This document shows, piece by piece, positions 15,027 through 23,297 of a DNA stretch of 31,847 bases (its first letter is position 1; every line of letters starts with the position of its first letter). Source of the stretch: JAEZDP01 sp044508265 (GTDB lineage Bacteria; Acidobacteriota; Vicinamibacteria; Vicinamibacterales; Vicinamibacteraceae); the NCBI GenBank assembly GCA_044508265.1, contig JBIQIB010000040.1:1-31847 (forward strand), written 5' to 3'. Under the pieces are notes generated by a model. It ran no database searches. It was not told where the DNA came from and saw nothing but the letters and a program-made list of their open reading frames with translations. The position numbers and the translations under genes were made by a program.

Positions 15027-15743
15027 ATGCCGGCGACACAGCTGAACGGCAAGGTAGCGATCGTAACTGGCGGCTCGCGCGGGATTGGGCTCGCGATTAC
15101 GCGCGCGCTGGTGGCTGGCGGCGCCAGGGTGGTCGTGTCGGGGCGCGACGCCCGGGCGCTCGAGGAGGTGCGGGCGTCGCTGGGGGATGCCGTGACGACG
15201 GTCAGCGGTGACGTCGCGGAGGCGGGCGTGGCGGAGGCGCTGGTCTCGGCCGCCACCGAGACCTTCGGCGGGCTCGACATCCTGATCAACAACGCCGGCG
15301 TTGGCCGGTTCGCGCCGGTGGCCGACATGTCGCCCGAGGACTGGCACCGGCTCATCGCCACGAACCTGACCGGCGTGTTCCTGTGCACGCACGTCGCGAT
15401 CCCCGCGCTGCGGCGGCGCAAGGGCGGCTGGATCATCAACATCAGCAGCCTGGCAGGAAAGAACGCCTTCGTCGGCGGCGCGGCGTACTGCGCGTCGAAG
15501 GCGGGGCTCAACGCGTTCAGCGAGGCGCTGATGCAGGAAGTCCGCGACGAGGACATCCGGGTCGCCTACGTGATGCCCGGGTCCGTCCAGACGGCGTTCT
15601 CGCCCGGCGGCGACGCCGAGGAGATGAGCTGGAAACTGTCGCCCGACGACGTGGCACAGGTGGTGCTCGACCTGCTGGCCCATCCGTCAAGGAGCCTGCC
15701 GAGCCGCGTCGAGATCCGGCCCGCGAAGCCGAGGAAGCGCTGA
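15027..15743 (+). CDS. Short-chain dehydrogenase/reductase (FabG-like)
   Basis: The 238-residue product is a classical SDR, an NAD(P)-dependent oxidoreductase. It has TGGSRGIG (14-21) for cofactor binding, NNAG (88-91), the structural Asn113 in ATNLTG, catalytic Ser140 (INISSLAG), Tyr154 and Lys158 (YCASK). The Arg-rich segment after the second strand (SGRDARALE) suggests NADPH preference. The start is the ATG at 15027, nine bases after GGGAGGAG. It resembles FabG, but nothing nearby belongs to fatty acid synthesis, so the substrate is unknown. The DinB-fold gene follows 31 bases later. Confidence 0.9.
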   Translation: MPATQLNGKVAIVTGGSRGIGLAITRALVAGGARVVVSGRDARALEEVRASLGDAVTTVSGDVAEAGVAEALVSAATETFGGLDILINNAGVGRFAPVADMSPEDWHRLIATNLTGVFLCTHVAIPALRRRKGGWIINISSLAGKNAFVGGAAYCASKAGLNAFSEALMQEVRDEDIRVAYVMPGSVQTAFSPGGDAEEMSWKLSPDDVAQVVLDLLAHPSRSLPSRVEIRPAKPRKR

Positions 15744-15774
15744 CGAACGGCCTCCGTTCAGAGGAGATTCGAAC

Positions 15775-16266
15775 GTGTCCGACCTGCCCGAACTGCTCGA
15801 CCACGCCATCTGGGCCGACGGCGTGGCGATCGACGCGATGGAGACGCTGCCAGCCGACGCGCCGGAGCGCGCGCAGGCACTGCGCCTGTATGCGCACCTT
15901 GCCGCGTCCTCGCACATCTGGCTCTCACGGCTCGAAGGCCGCACGCCGCGTCATCCGGTGTGGCCGGAGCTGGATTTCGACGAGGCACGCGCTCTCATGA
16001 CCGAAAGCCTCGCCGGCCTGCGGGCGTGGGCCACGAAGGACGCCGGCACGCTGGCAACGGTGATCGAGTACCGCACGAGCGCAGGCCAGGCGTTTCGCAA
16101 CAGCATCTCGGAGGTGCTCACTCACGTGCCCTTGCACCTCAGCCACCATCGCGGCCAGATCGCGCTGCTGGTGCGGAAGGGCGGTGGCACGCCAGCCGCC
16201 ACCGACTACGTCTTCTACGCACGTGACAGGCGGGTGCAGGCGGCCACACGCGAGGCCGCAGGCTGA
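15775..16266 (+). CDS. DinB/YfiT-fold metal-binding protein
   Basis: The 163-residue protein looks like a four-helix DinB-superfamily member. It carries the usual metal-binding histidines: H47 in HIWLSRL, and H121 and H125 in HVPLHLSHHRGQI. The C-terminal GGTPAATDYVFYAR pattern is typical of the family's last segment. Related proteins are stress-induced or act as thiol transferases; the role here is unknown. The start is a GTG at 15775 behind GAGGAG. It ends four bases before the GNAT gene, suggesting one operon with the SDR upstream. Confidence 0.85.
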   Translation: MSDLPELLDHAIWADGVAIDAMETLPADAPERAQALRLYAHLAASSHIWLSRLEGRTPRHPVWPELDFDEARALMTESLAGLRAWATKDAGTLATVIEYRTSAGQAFRNSISEVLTHVPLHLSHHRGQIALLVRKGGGTPAATDYVFYARDRRVQAATREAAG

Positions 16267-16270
16267 CGCG

Positions 16271-16826
16271 ATGCGCTTCCTTCCCGCCACCAGCGCGCAC
16301 GTCCGCTCGATAATGGCGTGGTTCCCGGACGCAGCCAGCTGTCACGTCTGGGGCGGGCACCGCTTCCGCTTCCCGTTCACCGAGGCGACGTTCGTCGAGG
16401 ACTCACGGGTGCACGAGCTGCCGACGTACGTCCTCGTCGCCGACACCGGCGAGTTGCTCGCCTACGGCCAGTACTACCTCAGGGTGGGACGCTGTCATCT
16501 TGGTCGGCTCGTCGTCGCGCCGACCCATCGGGGGCGCGGCGTGGGTGAACGGCTCGTCCGCGAGCTCGTCACGCTCGGCAGCAATCGCCTCGGCGCATCC
16601 GAGTGTTCGCTGTTCGTCGTCCCGGACAATACGCGAGCCGTGGCGCTCTATCGACGCCTCGGCTTCACACCCACCGCGTACCCCGACCCGGATGCCGAGA
16701 ACGTGGCGTACCTGTACATGACGGCGGCAGTTGAGCGGGTCGGTTCGCCGGCAAGTCGGCAAGGCAGCGTGCCGGCCAGTCAGCCAGTCGGCGTGCCGGC
16801 CGGTCAGCAGGTCAGCGAGTCAGCGG
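16271..16826 (+). CDS. GNAT-family N-acetyltransferase (3' end lost in assembly gap)
   Basis: The protein has a GNAT domain over about 150 residues: the acetyl-CoA pyrophosphate loop HRGRGVGERLV, the preceding strand LGRLVVAPT, and the C-terminal NTRAVALYRRLGF pattern. It would transfer acetyl groups to an unknown amine. The start is the ATG at 16271, four bases after the DinB-type gene. After residue ~160 the frame enters an octamer repeat and then the 100-N gap with no stop. The 55 bases on each side of the gap are identical. If they are one and the same sequence, the frame continues for 12 codons into a TGA at 17014-17016, giving a complete protein with a low-complexity tail. Confidence 0.8.
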
Positions 16827-16926
16827 NNNNNNNNNNNNNNNNNNNNNNNNNNNNNNNNNNNNNNNNNNNNNNNNNNNNNNNNNNNNNNNNNNNNNNNNNN
16901 NNNNNNNNNNNNNNNNNNNNNNNNNN
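16827..16926. other. Assembly gap (100 N)
   Basis: A run of exactly 100 N, so the length is a placeholder. Its flanks are identical over 55 bases, which suggests overlapping contig ends rather than missing sequence. Confidence 0.95.
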
Positions 16927-17021
16927 CCGGCCAGTCAGCCAGTCGGCGTGCCGGCCGGTCAGCAGGTCAGCGAGTCAGCGGATCCGGCCGACGAGCCGAC
17001 AAGCAGGTCGGGCTGACCCGC

Positions 17022-17039
17022 CGGCTTGCCGACAAGCCG
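17022..17039. terminator. Candidate hairpin between convergent GNAT and kinase genes
   Basis: CGGCTTG (17022-17028) and CAAGCCG (17033-17039) form a 7-base-pair stem with a 4-base loop, 17 bases beyond the kinase stop. No T-run is present. It may simply be a by-product of the octamer repeat. Confidence 0.35.
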
Positions 17040-17055
17040 ACAAGCTGACAAGCCG

Positions 17056-18351
17056 CTACATCCAGATCACGAACGCCGTCGGCGCCGCTGGTGTGGAATC
17101 CAGCGAGAAGTCGAACCCGTGGCGCATGAGGATCTCCTGCACGAGCGTCAGCCCGATCCCTTGCCCGGCCTCCTTCGTGCTGAAGAACGGCGTGAACAGG
17201 TGCGCGCGCACCTCCGGATCCAGGCCAGGCCCGGTGTCCTCGATGCTGACGCGTGTCCTGCTGTGTGACACGGCCGCGCGGACGGTGATCGTCCCGTCGG
17301 TGCCGATCGCCTCCATCGCGTTCTTCAGGATGTTGACGAACGCCTGCTCCATCAACGGGCGATCGAGCGCGACGGGCGGCACGGGCTCGACGTCGAAGAC
17401 GAAGGTGATCCGCCGGCGATCGGCCTCCGCTGCCATCAGCCGCGACAGCTGCCGCAGCAAGTCGACGACGTCGTGCGGCGACTTCCTGGGTTCGGGCAGC
17501 CGGACGACATCGGCAAACGCCTTCATGAACGACCCGAGCTGCGAGGTGCGGTTGACCACGACCTGCAGCGCGCCTTTCAGGTCGGCGCCGCTCTCCGGCG
17601 GGAGCTGCTCGGCGTACGTCATGCACGACGTGAGCAGCGAGTTCGACGCGGCCACGGAGTTGTTCACCTCGTGCGACAGCATCCGGATGAGCTTTTCGTA
17701 GGCGGCCTTCTCCACCTGCCGCAGTTCCTCGGTCAGCTCCTCGACGACGATGAACGTGCGCGCGAACCCGCGGTCCATGAAGCTGCCGCGACTGACCTTC
17801 GCGCGCCTGGCGCCGGGCAGCGTGACGACGGCGCTGGCTTCGTCGCGCAGCGCGTGGAGCACGTCGCTCAACGCAGAGGACACCGCCGCCGGATCGGCCC
17901 CTGGGGCGACGGCAGGCCCGAGCAACCGTTCAGCGGCCGGGTTTGCCGCGTCCACGCGGCCATCGTGGTCGAGGATGATCGTGCCCGAGGGCGAGACGTC
18001 CAGTACGCCCTGCAGGAAATGATGCTGCTCGCGCACCCGTACACGTTCGGCCCGGAGCGCATCCACCATCCGGTTGTAGATGTCGATCAGGCGGTCGATC
18101 TCTTCCTGGCCCGTGGGCCGGAAGCGGGTGGTGTAGTCGCTCTCTTCGAGCAGCATCGCGCTTTCGCTGATGAGCGTCGTCGCGCGCAGCAGCCGCCCCA
18201 CCAGCCAGCTCGAGACGACGACCGAGAGGACGAGGCCGGCCTCACAGACGAGAAGCCAGACGGGATCGGCGGAGACGTACAGCCACACCAGCACGCCGAT
18301 GGCGGCGTGCAGCACGACGAGGTACGCGATGAAGAGGCGCCGAAGGCTCAC
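17056..18351 (-). CDS. Membrane histidine kinase with PAS domain (NtrB/AtoS-like)
   Basis: The 431-residue protein has two adjacent membrane helices (about 6-26 and 31-52), a HAMP-like linker (53-105), a PAS domain (about 108-205), a phosphoacceptor domain with His227 in MLSHEVNNSV, and a HATPase domain with Asn340/Asn344, DTGPGL (372-377) and GQGIGL (396-401). Little lies outside the membrane, so it probably senses the membrane or a partner protein such as the co-encoded transporter. The start is a GTG overlapping the TGA of the response regulator (GTGA). It is the last gene of the HlyD-ABC-regulator operon and the natural partner of that regulator. A longer frame to 18618 is a shadow of the regulator. 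Confidence 0.9.
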   Translation of the reverse strand: MSLRRLFIAYLVVLHAAIGVLVWLYVSADPVWLLVCEAGLVLSVVVSSWLVGRLLRATTLISESAMLLEESDYTTRFRPTGQEEIDRLIDIYNRMVDALRAERVRVREQHHFLQGVLDVSPSGTIILDHDGRVDAANPAAERLLGPAVAPGADPAAVSSALSDVLHALRDEASAVVTLPGARRAKVSRGSFMDRGFARTFIVVEELTEELRQVEKAAYEKLIRMLSHEVNNSVAASNSLLTSCMTYAEQLPPESGADLKGALQVVVNRTSQLGSFMKAFADVVRLPEPRKSPHDVVDLLRQLSRLMAAEADRRRITFVFDVEPVPPVALDRPLMEQAFVNILKNAMEAIGTDGTITVRAAVSHSRTRVSIEDTGPGLDPEVRAHLFTPFFSTKEAGQGIGLTLVQEILMRHGFDFSLDSTPAAPTAFVIWM

Positions 18352-19760
18352 ACGGCGATACCGTACTTCTCCAGGCGCCGGTACAGGGCCGCGCGGCTGA
18401 AGCCCAGCGATTCTGCCACGCGGCTGACGTTCCCCCCGTGATGGCGCAGCGACTTCAGGATCATCGCCCGCTCGATCTGCTCCATCGTCATGCTGCCGAC
18501 GGGCGGCAGGACGTCGGGCTCCGGCTGGGACGGCTGGTGTTCCATGTCGGCGGTCGCCCTGAAGTCGTCCACGTCGAGCACCTGTCGGGTCGTCACGAGC
18601 GCCGTGCGCTCGATCCATTGTTTCAGCTGCCGGATGTTGCCGGGCCAGGAGAGACTCTGCAGCCAGGAGAGCGCGGCAGGGCTGACCGTGAGGTTCTCGC
18701 GTCCCTGCGCGTGAGCCATCGCCTGAACGAGTCGCCGTGTGAGCAGCGGGATGTCGCCGGGACGTTCACGCAGGGGCGGCAGGTGCACCGTGATCAGGTT
18801 GATCCGGTACAGCAGGTCCTCGCGGAACTCACCCCGCCGCACCATGGCCGACAGCGGCTTGTTGGTCGCCGAGACGACGCGGACGTCCACGGTGCGCTGC
18901 TGGCTGGAGCCGAGCACCTCGAACGTGCGGTCCTGCAGCACGCGCAGCAGCTTCACCTGCGAGGCCTGCTCGAGGTCGCCGATCTCGTCGAGGAAGATCG
19001 TGCCGCCGTCGGCCATCTCGAACCGGCCGCGGCGGTCGGCGCGTGCGTCGGTGAACGCGCCGCGCACGTGGCCGAACATCTCGCTCTCGAACAGCGTCGG
19101 CGAGATGCCGCCGAGGTTCACCTTCACGAACGGCCCCTTGCGCCGGCCGCTGTTGCGATGCAGCGCGTCGGCGATGAGCTCCTTGCCCGTGCCGCTCTCG
19201 CCCGTGATGAGGACGGAGGCATCCGTGGCTGCCACGCGCCCCACGAGCTGCAAGAGCCGCAGCATCCGGGGGTCCTCGCTGACGATCGCGTCGAAGTCGT
19301 ACGTCGCGTCGAGCTCCTCCCGCGTCGGCGGCGTGGCGTCGTGGCCGCCCGTCACCCCGGACACGCGCAACGTCGTCTGGATCGTCTGCAGCAGGGCGGC
19401 GTTGGACCACGGCTTGGTCACGAAGTCCGTCGCGCCGGCGCGCATGCCGGCGACCGCGAGGTCGATCGACCCCCAGGCCGTGATCAGCACCACAGGGAGC
19501 AGGGGGTGTGCCTGCCTGATCCGCGCGAGCAGCTCGAGGCCTTCGTCACCGGACGTGCGCCGCGAGAAGTTCATGTCCTGCAGCACGAGCTGGCAGCTGT
19601 GGTCCGCCAGCCATACGAGGGCAGCCTCCGGGCCGCTGACGGCGTGCGAGCGGTAGCCGCCCTGCTTGAGCAGCAGCGTGAGTGACGCCCGCACGGCCTC
19701 ATCGTCGTCCACGATGAGGATCTGCACGGGCTCGGCGGAATGGGAGGGGACCATCGTCAT
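18348..19760 (-). CDS. NtrC-family response regulator with GAFTDA loop
   Basis: The 470-residue protein has a receiver domain (phosphoacceptor D62 in LVLQDMNF, acidic pocket D18-D20), a sigma-54-type AAA+ domain with Walker A GESGTGKE (187-194) and Walker B GGTIFLDEIGDL, and a C-terminal Fis-type helix-turn-helix (HHGGNVSRVAESLGFSRAAL). The sigma-54 contact loop reads GAFTDA (234-239) instead of GAFTGA. An extra short loop follows D62 (SRRTSGDEG). It overlaps the permease gene upstream (ATGA) and the kinase gene downstream (GTGA). It probably controls its own efflux operon, though I found no convincing sigma-54 promoter before the HlyD gene. Confidence 0.9.
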   Translation of the reverse strand: MTMVPSHSAEPVQILIVDDDEAVRASLTLLLKQGGYRSHAVSGPEAALVWLADHSCQLVLQDMNFSRRTSGDEGLELLARIRQAHPLLPVVLITAWGSIDLAVAGMRAGATDFVTKPWSNAALLQTIQTTLRVSGVTGGHDATPPTREELDATYDFDAIVSEDPRMLRLLQLVGRVAATDASVLITGESGTGKELIADALHRNSGRRKGPFVKVNLGGISPTLFESEMFGHVRGAFTDARADRRGRFEMADGGTIFLDEIGDLEQASQVKLLRVLQDRTFEVLGSSQQRTVDVRVVSATNKPLSAMVRRGEFREDLLYRINLITVHLPPLRERPGDIPLLTRRLVQAMAHAQGRENLTVSPAALSWLQSLSWPGNIRQLKQWIERTALVTTRQVLDVDDFRATADMEHQPSQPEPDVLPPVGSMTMEQIERAMILKSLRHHGGNVSRVAESLGFSRAALYRRLEKYGIAV

Positions 19761-21058
19761 TCGTAGCGCAGGGCTTCGGCGGGCGGAACGCGCGTCGCCA
19801 GGAGGCTGGGATACCAGCCGCAGACCGCGGTGATGCTCAGGAGCGCAGCTGCGGCCAGCACGAGGGCCGTGCCGTAGACGGCCGCCGGCACGGGCCCCAG
19901 CCAGCCGAGCAGGGGCACCTGCAGGAGAAGCACCAGGCCTCCTCCGATGGCGATGGACGTCATCAGCATGAGCTCCACGAGGATCTGCTGACGGATCCGA
20001 CGGCGATCCGCGCCCTTGGCGCGTCGCAGGCCCAGTTCACGGATGCGCTGCGTGACGCTCTGCCAGAGTACGCCGCTCAGGCCGAGGGCGACCATCACCA
20101 GCAGGAACACGGCCAGCAGACCCAGGACGGCCAGCGGCGTGATGTAGTTGTTCCGATTGTAGTTGGCGCGCAGGTTCTCCATGGGCTGCATGCCGAAGCT
20201 CCAGTCGGGGGCGATGCCCTGCAGCGTCTTCAGCAGCCGCTCTTCGAACTCGGCCGTCACGCCGGGCCGGACGCGCACGACGAGGACACCCGGCAGTTCG
20301 GCGCGACCCTGCTGCGGCGGCGCGCCAAGGCCGGTGACGCCCGGGGACGAAGGCTCTGTCCCCTCCGCGGGCGGCAGGCTGGCGGTCAGGATGTCGTTGC
20401 GCACGAACATGTAGTTGCCGGGCGTAGAGTACTCGCCGAACTGGCGGAAGTCCTCCATGACCCCGACGACGCGCTGTTCACGCGGGGCCGGGCCGTCCGT
20501 GCGGTCTGGCGTGTCGTCGGTGGGGATGGCCTTGCCCACGGGTGAGACGTCGCCGTACAGGTCGCGTGCGAGGGCCCTGTTGATCACCACCGCGTCCCAG
20601 TGCTGGCCCGCGTCCTCCCGCGAGAACCAGCGGCCCTCCAGCATGGGGATCTTCAACGTCTCGGCCAGGTTGTCGTCTCCGCGATTGCCGTTGTAGTCGT
20701 ACGTCCGGCCGTTGACGTCCATCGAGCTGCTCCACTGCCAGTTCCGGTACATGCCGAGCTGAAGGTGGCCGACGGCTTCGACCTCGGGCATGGCCTGCGC
20801 AGCCTCGACGAGGCGCTGCATGCGCGCATAGCGCTCGCGCTCGACCTCCGGCGTGGCCTCGAAGCCGCGGGGCACGCGCACCAGCACGTCCCAGACGTTC
20901 TCGTAGGAGAACCCGAGCGGACGCTGATGGTTCCTGTAGTAGTGCACCGCCAGCGTGCTCACCGCCGCGAGGACGATGAACGACAGCAGAAGCTCGGTCA
21001 CGATCAGCAGGTTGGTCCGCTTCCGGTTCCAGATCAGCTTGAGGAGATGGAGAGTCAT
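19757..21058 (-). CDS. MacB/FtsX-type ABC permease (second of pair)
   Basis: The 433-residue protein has the MacB layout: one N-terminal membrane helix (about 16-40), a large extracytoplasmic domain with the MacB_PCD pattern (VVINRALARDLYGDVSPVGKAI), and three C-terminal helices (LAVLGLLAVFLLVMVALGLSG, MLMTSIAIGGGLVLLL and ALVLAAAALLSITAV). The conserved cytoplasmic RELGLRRAKGADRRRIRQQI and the ending PAEALRYE are typical. It should form the membrane channel of a mechanotransmission-type exporter with the other permease and the ATPase. The only upstream ribosome-site-like bases lie in a heptamer repeat (21061-21144). Confidence 0.9.
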   Translation of the reverse strand: MTLHLLKLIWNRKRTNLLIVTELLLSFIVLAAVSTLAVHYYRNHQRPLGFSYENVWDVLVRVPRGFEATPEVERERYARMQRLVEAAQAMPEVEAVGHLQLGMYRNWQWSSSMDVNGRTYDYNGNRGDDNLAETLKIPMLEGRWFSREDAGQHWDAVVINRALARDLYGDVSPVGKAIPTDDTPDRTDGPAPREQRVVGVMEDFRQFGEYSTPGNYMFVRNDILTASLPPAEGTEPSSPGVTGLGAPPQQGRAELPGVLVVRVRPGVTAEFEERLLKTLQGIAPDWSFGMQPMENLRANYNRNNYITPLAVLGLLAVFLLVMVALGLSGVLWQSVTQRIRELGLRRAKGADRRRIRQQILVELMLMTSIAIGGGLVLLLQVPLLGWLGPVPAAVYGTALVLAAAALLSITAVCGWYPSLLATRVPPAEALRYE

Positions 21059-21060
21059 TG

Positions 21061-21144
21061 TGATGCCTGATGGCTAATGCCTAATGGCTAATGCCTAATG
21101 CCTGATGCCTGATGCCTGACGCCTAATGACTGATGACTGATGGT
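21061..21144. repeat. Twelve tandem heptamers (TRATGCC)
   Basis: Twelve consecutive 7-base units, consensus T(A/G)ATGCC with variants such as TGATGGC and TGACGCC, fill the spacer between the two permease genes. The repeat begins two bases upstream of the second permease's ATG (on the minus strand), so copy number would alter that gene's translation start region. Confidence 0.95.
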
Positions 21145-21152
21145 GAGCTGAC

Positions 21153-22391
21153 CTAACGTGTCCCGCGCAGGGCGTTGACCGGGTGCAGGCGTGACATGCG
21201 CCAGGCGGGATAGACGCCGGAGATCAAACCGAAGATGAAGGCGAGCACGGCGCCCCAGACGAAGATGCGCCAGTTGAGCGAGAGCGAGGCGTAGGGGATC
21301 AGGCCGCTGTCGTTGATGACGCGCAGCGCCAGGCCGGCCAGCACGAACCCCACGGCGGCGCCGACCAGCGTGAGCACGAGGTTCTCGACGAGGAACTGCA
21401 GCACCAGCGTCCGGCTCGACGCGCCGAAGGCCTTGCGGACGCCGATCTCCGACGCGCGCTCCATGATCCGGCTGACGTTCAGGTTCACGAGGTTGATCGC
21501 GGGCAGCGCCATGAAGAGCAGCGCCGCGCCGGTGAGCACCGCGGCCAGGAAGCCGCCGTAGGTGCGGTCGAAGCTCGTCTGGCCGGGATAGAGGTTGCGG
21601 CCGACGCCCTCGAGCCTGGTCTCCAGCGACGCCGTGAGCGTCTTCCATTCGGGTGCGGGCGGCGTGAACGACTGCATGCGCGCGTGCAGTTCGGCCCGGA
21701 CCTCTTCGGCCGACGCGTTCGGCGCGAGCAGGAACGCCGGCGTGAAGTTGCCCAGGAACTCGTCCTGCCAGCCGTTCGACTTCTGCGTCGTGAGCGGCGC
21801 CCACATGTCCGACGACGGCGTGCGCATGGAGGGCACGTCGCGCACCACGCCGATCACCTGGAAGCGCTGGCCGTCGGCGTCGATGTACTTGCCCACGCCC
21901 GGTTCCTCGCCGAAGAACCGCCGGCGCGTCGTCTCGTTGATCACCACGACGAGACGGGCCGTGTCGACGTCCGCCGAGGTGAACGGCCCGCCCTCGAGGA
22001 ACGTGAAGTGGTACAGCTGCCAGAACTCGCCGTCGGTGTGCTTCAGGTCGGATTCGATCTTTCGCCCGTCGACGAACGAGGTCACGAGCGTGCCGCCGGT
22101 CTGCACCGTCATCAGCTCGATGCCGGGCAGCCCGCGTGCGTACTCCTGGATCAGGCGATATCCGGGCGGGCTCTGCCACGTGTTGCCGTCGCCCTGCAGC
22201 CGGGCGCGCTCCATCACCAGCGTCCGTGACACGTGCGTCTCGGGGGCCATGGGCGAGAAGGTGTGATCGAACAGCGCCACGGCGACGGTCAGCACCACCA
22301 GAGTGAAGCTGATGCCGAACAGGCTGATGGCCGCGAAGACCTTGCGGCGCTGGAGGACCTTCCACGCGATCTTGAGATAGCTGGTCAACAT
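21153..22391 (-). CDS. MacB/FtsX-type ABC permease (first of pair)
   Basis: The 412-residue protein has one N-terminal helix (about 18-41), a MacB_PCD-type extracytoplasmic domain (VVVINETTRRRFFGEEPGVG and VIGVVRDVPS) and three C-terminal helices, with the conserved cytoplasmic segment RASEIGVRKAFGASSRTLVLQFL and the ending HPVNALRG. These place it in the MacB/FtsX permease family, which exports substrates or drives envelope processes with ATP hydrolysed by a separate subunit here. The start is the ATG at 22391, 18 bases from a scaffold gap, so the region between it and the ATPase gene is not fully known. The paralogue follows after the heptamer repeat. Confidence 0.9.
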   Translation of the reverse strand: MLTSYLKIAWKVLQRRKVFAAISLFGISFTLVVLTVAVALFDHTFSPMAPETHVSRTLVMERARLQGDGNTWQSPPGYRLIQEYARGLPGIELMTVQTGGTLVTSFVDGRKIESDLKHTDGEFWQLYHFTFLEGGPFTSADVDTARLVVVINETTRRRFFGEEPGVGKYIDADGQRFQVIGVVRDVPSMRTPSSDMWAPLTTQKSNGWQDEFLGNFTPAFLLAPNASAEEVRAELHARMQSFTPPAPEWKTLTASLETRLEGVGRNLYPGQTSFDRTYGGFLAAVLTGAALLFMALPAINLVNLNVSRIMERASEIGVRKAFGASSRTLVLQFLVENLVLTLVGAAVGFVLAGLALRVINDSGLIPYASLSLNWRIFVWGAVLAFIFGLISGVYPAWRMSRLHPVNALRGTR

Positions 22392-22408
22392 CGTCTGATT
22401 CCTGTGCT

Positions 22409-22508
22409 NNNNNNNNNNNNNNNNNNNNNNNNNNNNNNNNNNNNNNNNNNNNNNNNNNNNNNNNNNNNNNNNNNNNNNNNNNNNNNNNNNNNNNNNNNNN
22501 NNNNNNNN
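22409..22508. other. Assembly gap (100 N)
   Basis: A run of exactly 100 N between the ATPase and first permease genes. To its right lies a short repeat with GTGCGGTTC in two tandem copies. The true spacer length is unknown. Confidence 0.95.
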
Positions 22509-22545
22509 TGTGCGTCCGCGGCGTGCGGTTCGTGCGGTTCGCGGT

Positions 22546-23274
22546 TTACATCACCTGTCGTCCGTCGAACAGGCGGACGATGCGGTGCGTCCGCTCGGCC
22601 TTCTGGGGATCGTGCGTGACCATCACGATGGTCGTCCCCTCGTCGTTGAGCGTCTGCAGGATGTCCATCACCTCGTCGCCCATCTGGCTGTCGAGGTTGC
22701 CCGTCGGCTCGTCGGCCAGCAGCACGATCGGCTTGCCGACGATCGCGCGCGCGATGGCGACCCGCTGCTGCTGACCGCCGGAGAGCTGCGAGGGGAAGTG
22801 GTTCACCCGCGAGCCGAGCCCCACGCGGTCGAGCGCCTCGAGGGCCAGCGCACGGCGCTGGCTCGCCGTGCCCGAGCGGTACAGCAGCGGCAGCTCCACG
22901 TTGTCGACGACCTTCAGGTCGGGGATCAGGTGGAAGGTCTGGAAGATGAACCCGATGTCGCGATTGCGCAGTCGCGCGAGGTCGCGGTCGCGATACGAGT
23001 CGACGACGCGTTCATTCAGCTTGATGCGGCCCTCGGACGGCTCGTCGAGCAGGCCCATGAGGTTCAGGAGCGTGCTCTTGCCGCAGCCCGACGGGCCCAT
23101 GATCGAGACGAACTCCCCCTGGCCGATGTCGAGGTTGATATCGGCAAGGGCGACGGTCTCGATGCGGTCGGTGCGGTACACCTTCTGGATGTTCTCGAGC
23201 TGAATCATGGAGCGTCTCGCGGTCGCGGTGGCCTGAGCGGCAGGCATGTCGCGGTCAATGGTGGCTGTCGTCAT
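22546..23274 (-). CDS. ABC transporter ATPase (MacB/LolD type)
   Basis: The 242-residue protein has Walker A GPSGCGKST (60-68), Q-loop FIFQTFHLIP, signature LSGGQQQR (164-171), Walker B IVLLADEP (183-190) and the H-loop VTHD. It would power the two permeases encoded downstream. The start at the ATG at 23274 gives 22 extra Thr/Ala-rich residues before MIQLENIQKVY, where the domain begins; the internal ATG at 23208 is an alternative start. It lies 23 bases after the HlyD-type adaptor gene. Confidence 0.92.
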   Translation of the reverse strand: MTTATIDRDMPAAQATATARRSMIQLENIQKVYRTDRIETVALADINLDIGQGEFVSIMGPSGCGKSTLLNLMGLLDEPSEGRIKLNERVVDSYRDRDLARLRNRDIGFIFQTFHLIPDLKVVDNVELPLLYRSGTASQRRALALEALDRVGLGSRVNHFPSQLSGGQQQRVAIARAIVGKPIVLLADEPTGNLDSQMGDEVMDILQTLNDEGTTIVMVTHDPQKAERTHRIVRLFDGRQVM

Positions 23275-23297
23275 GTCGTCGTCTCTCGGATTGGATG

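Larger units (their letters stand above)
16740..17055. repeat. Octamer-period low-complexity repeats around an assembly gap
   Basis: Between the GNAT domain and the convergent kinase stop the DNA is a chain of variants of 8-base units such as GCCAGTCA, GCAGGTCA and GACAAGCC. Bases 16772-16826 and 16927-16981 are an identical 55-base pair of copies on either side of the N run. GGCTTG-CCGA-CAAGCC at 17023-17038 can fold as a hairpin (seven pairs with the flanking C-G). Confidence 0.85.

Noticed and set aside
16740..17055. Possible CRISPR array at the repeats around the first gap
   Set aside because: The units are degenerate 8-mers without constant-length spacers, and no cas gene is present.
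17056..18618. Longer form of the second histidine kinase starting at 18618
   Set aside because: The extra N-terminal residues are a shadow of the response regulator gene. The GTG at 18351 with a GTGA overlap begins exactly at the first membrane segment.
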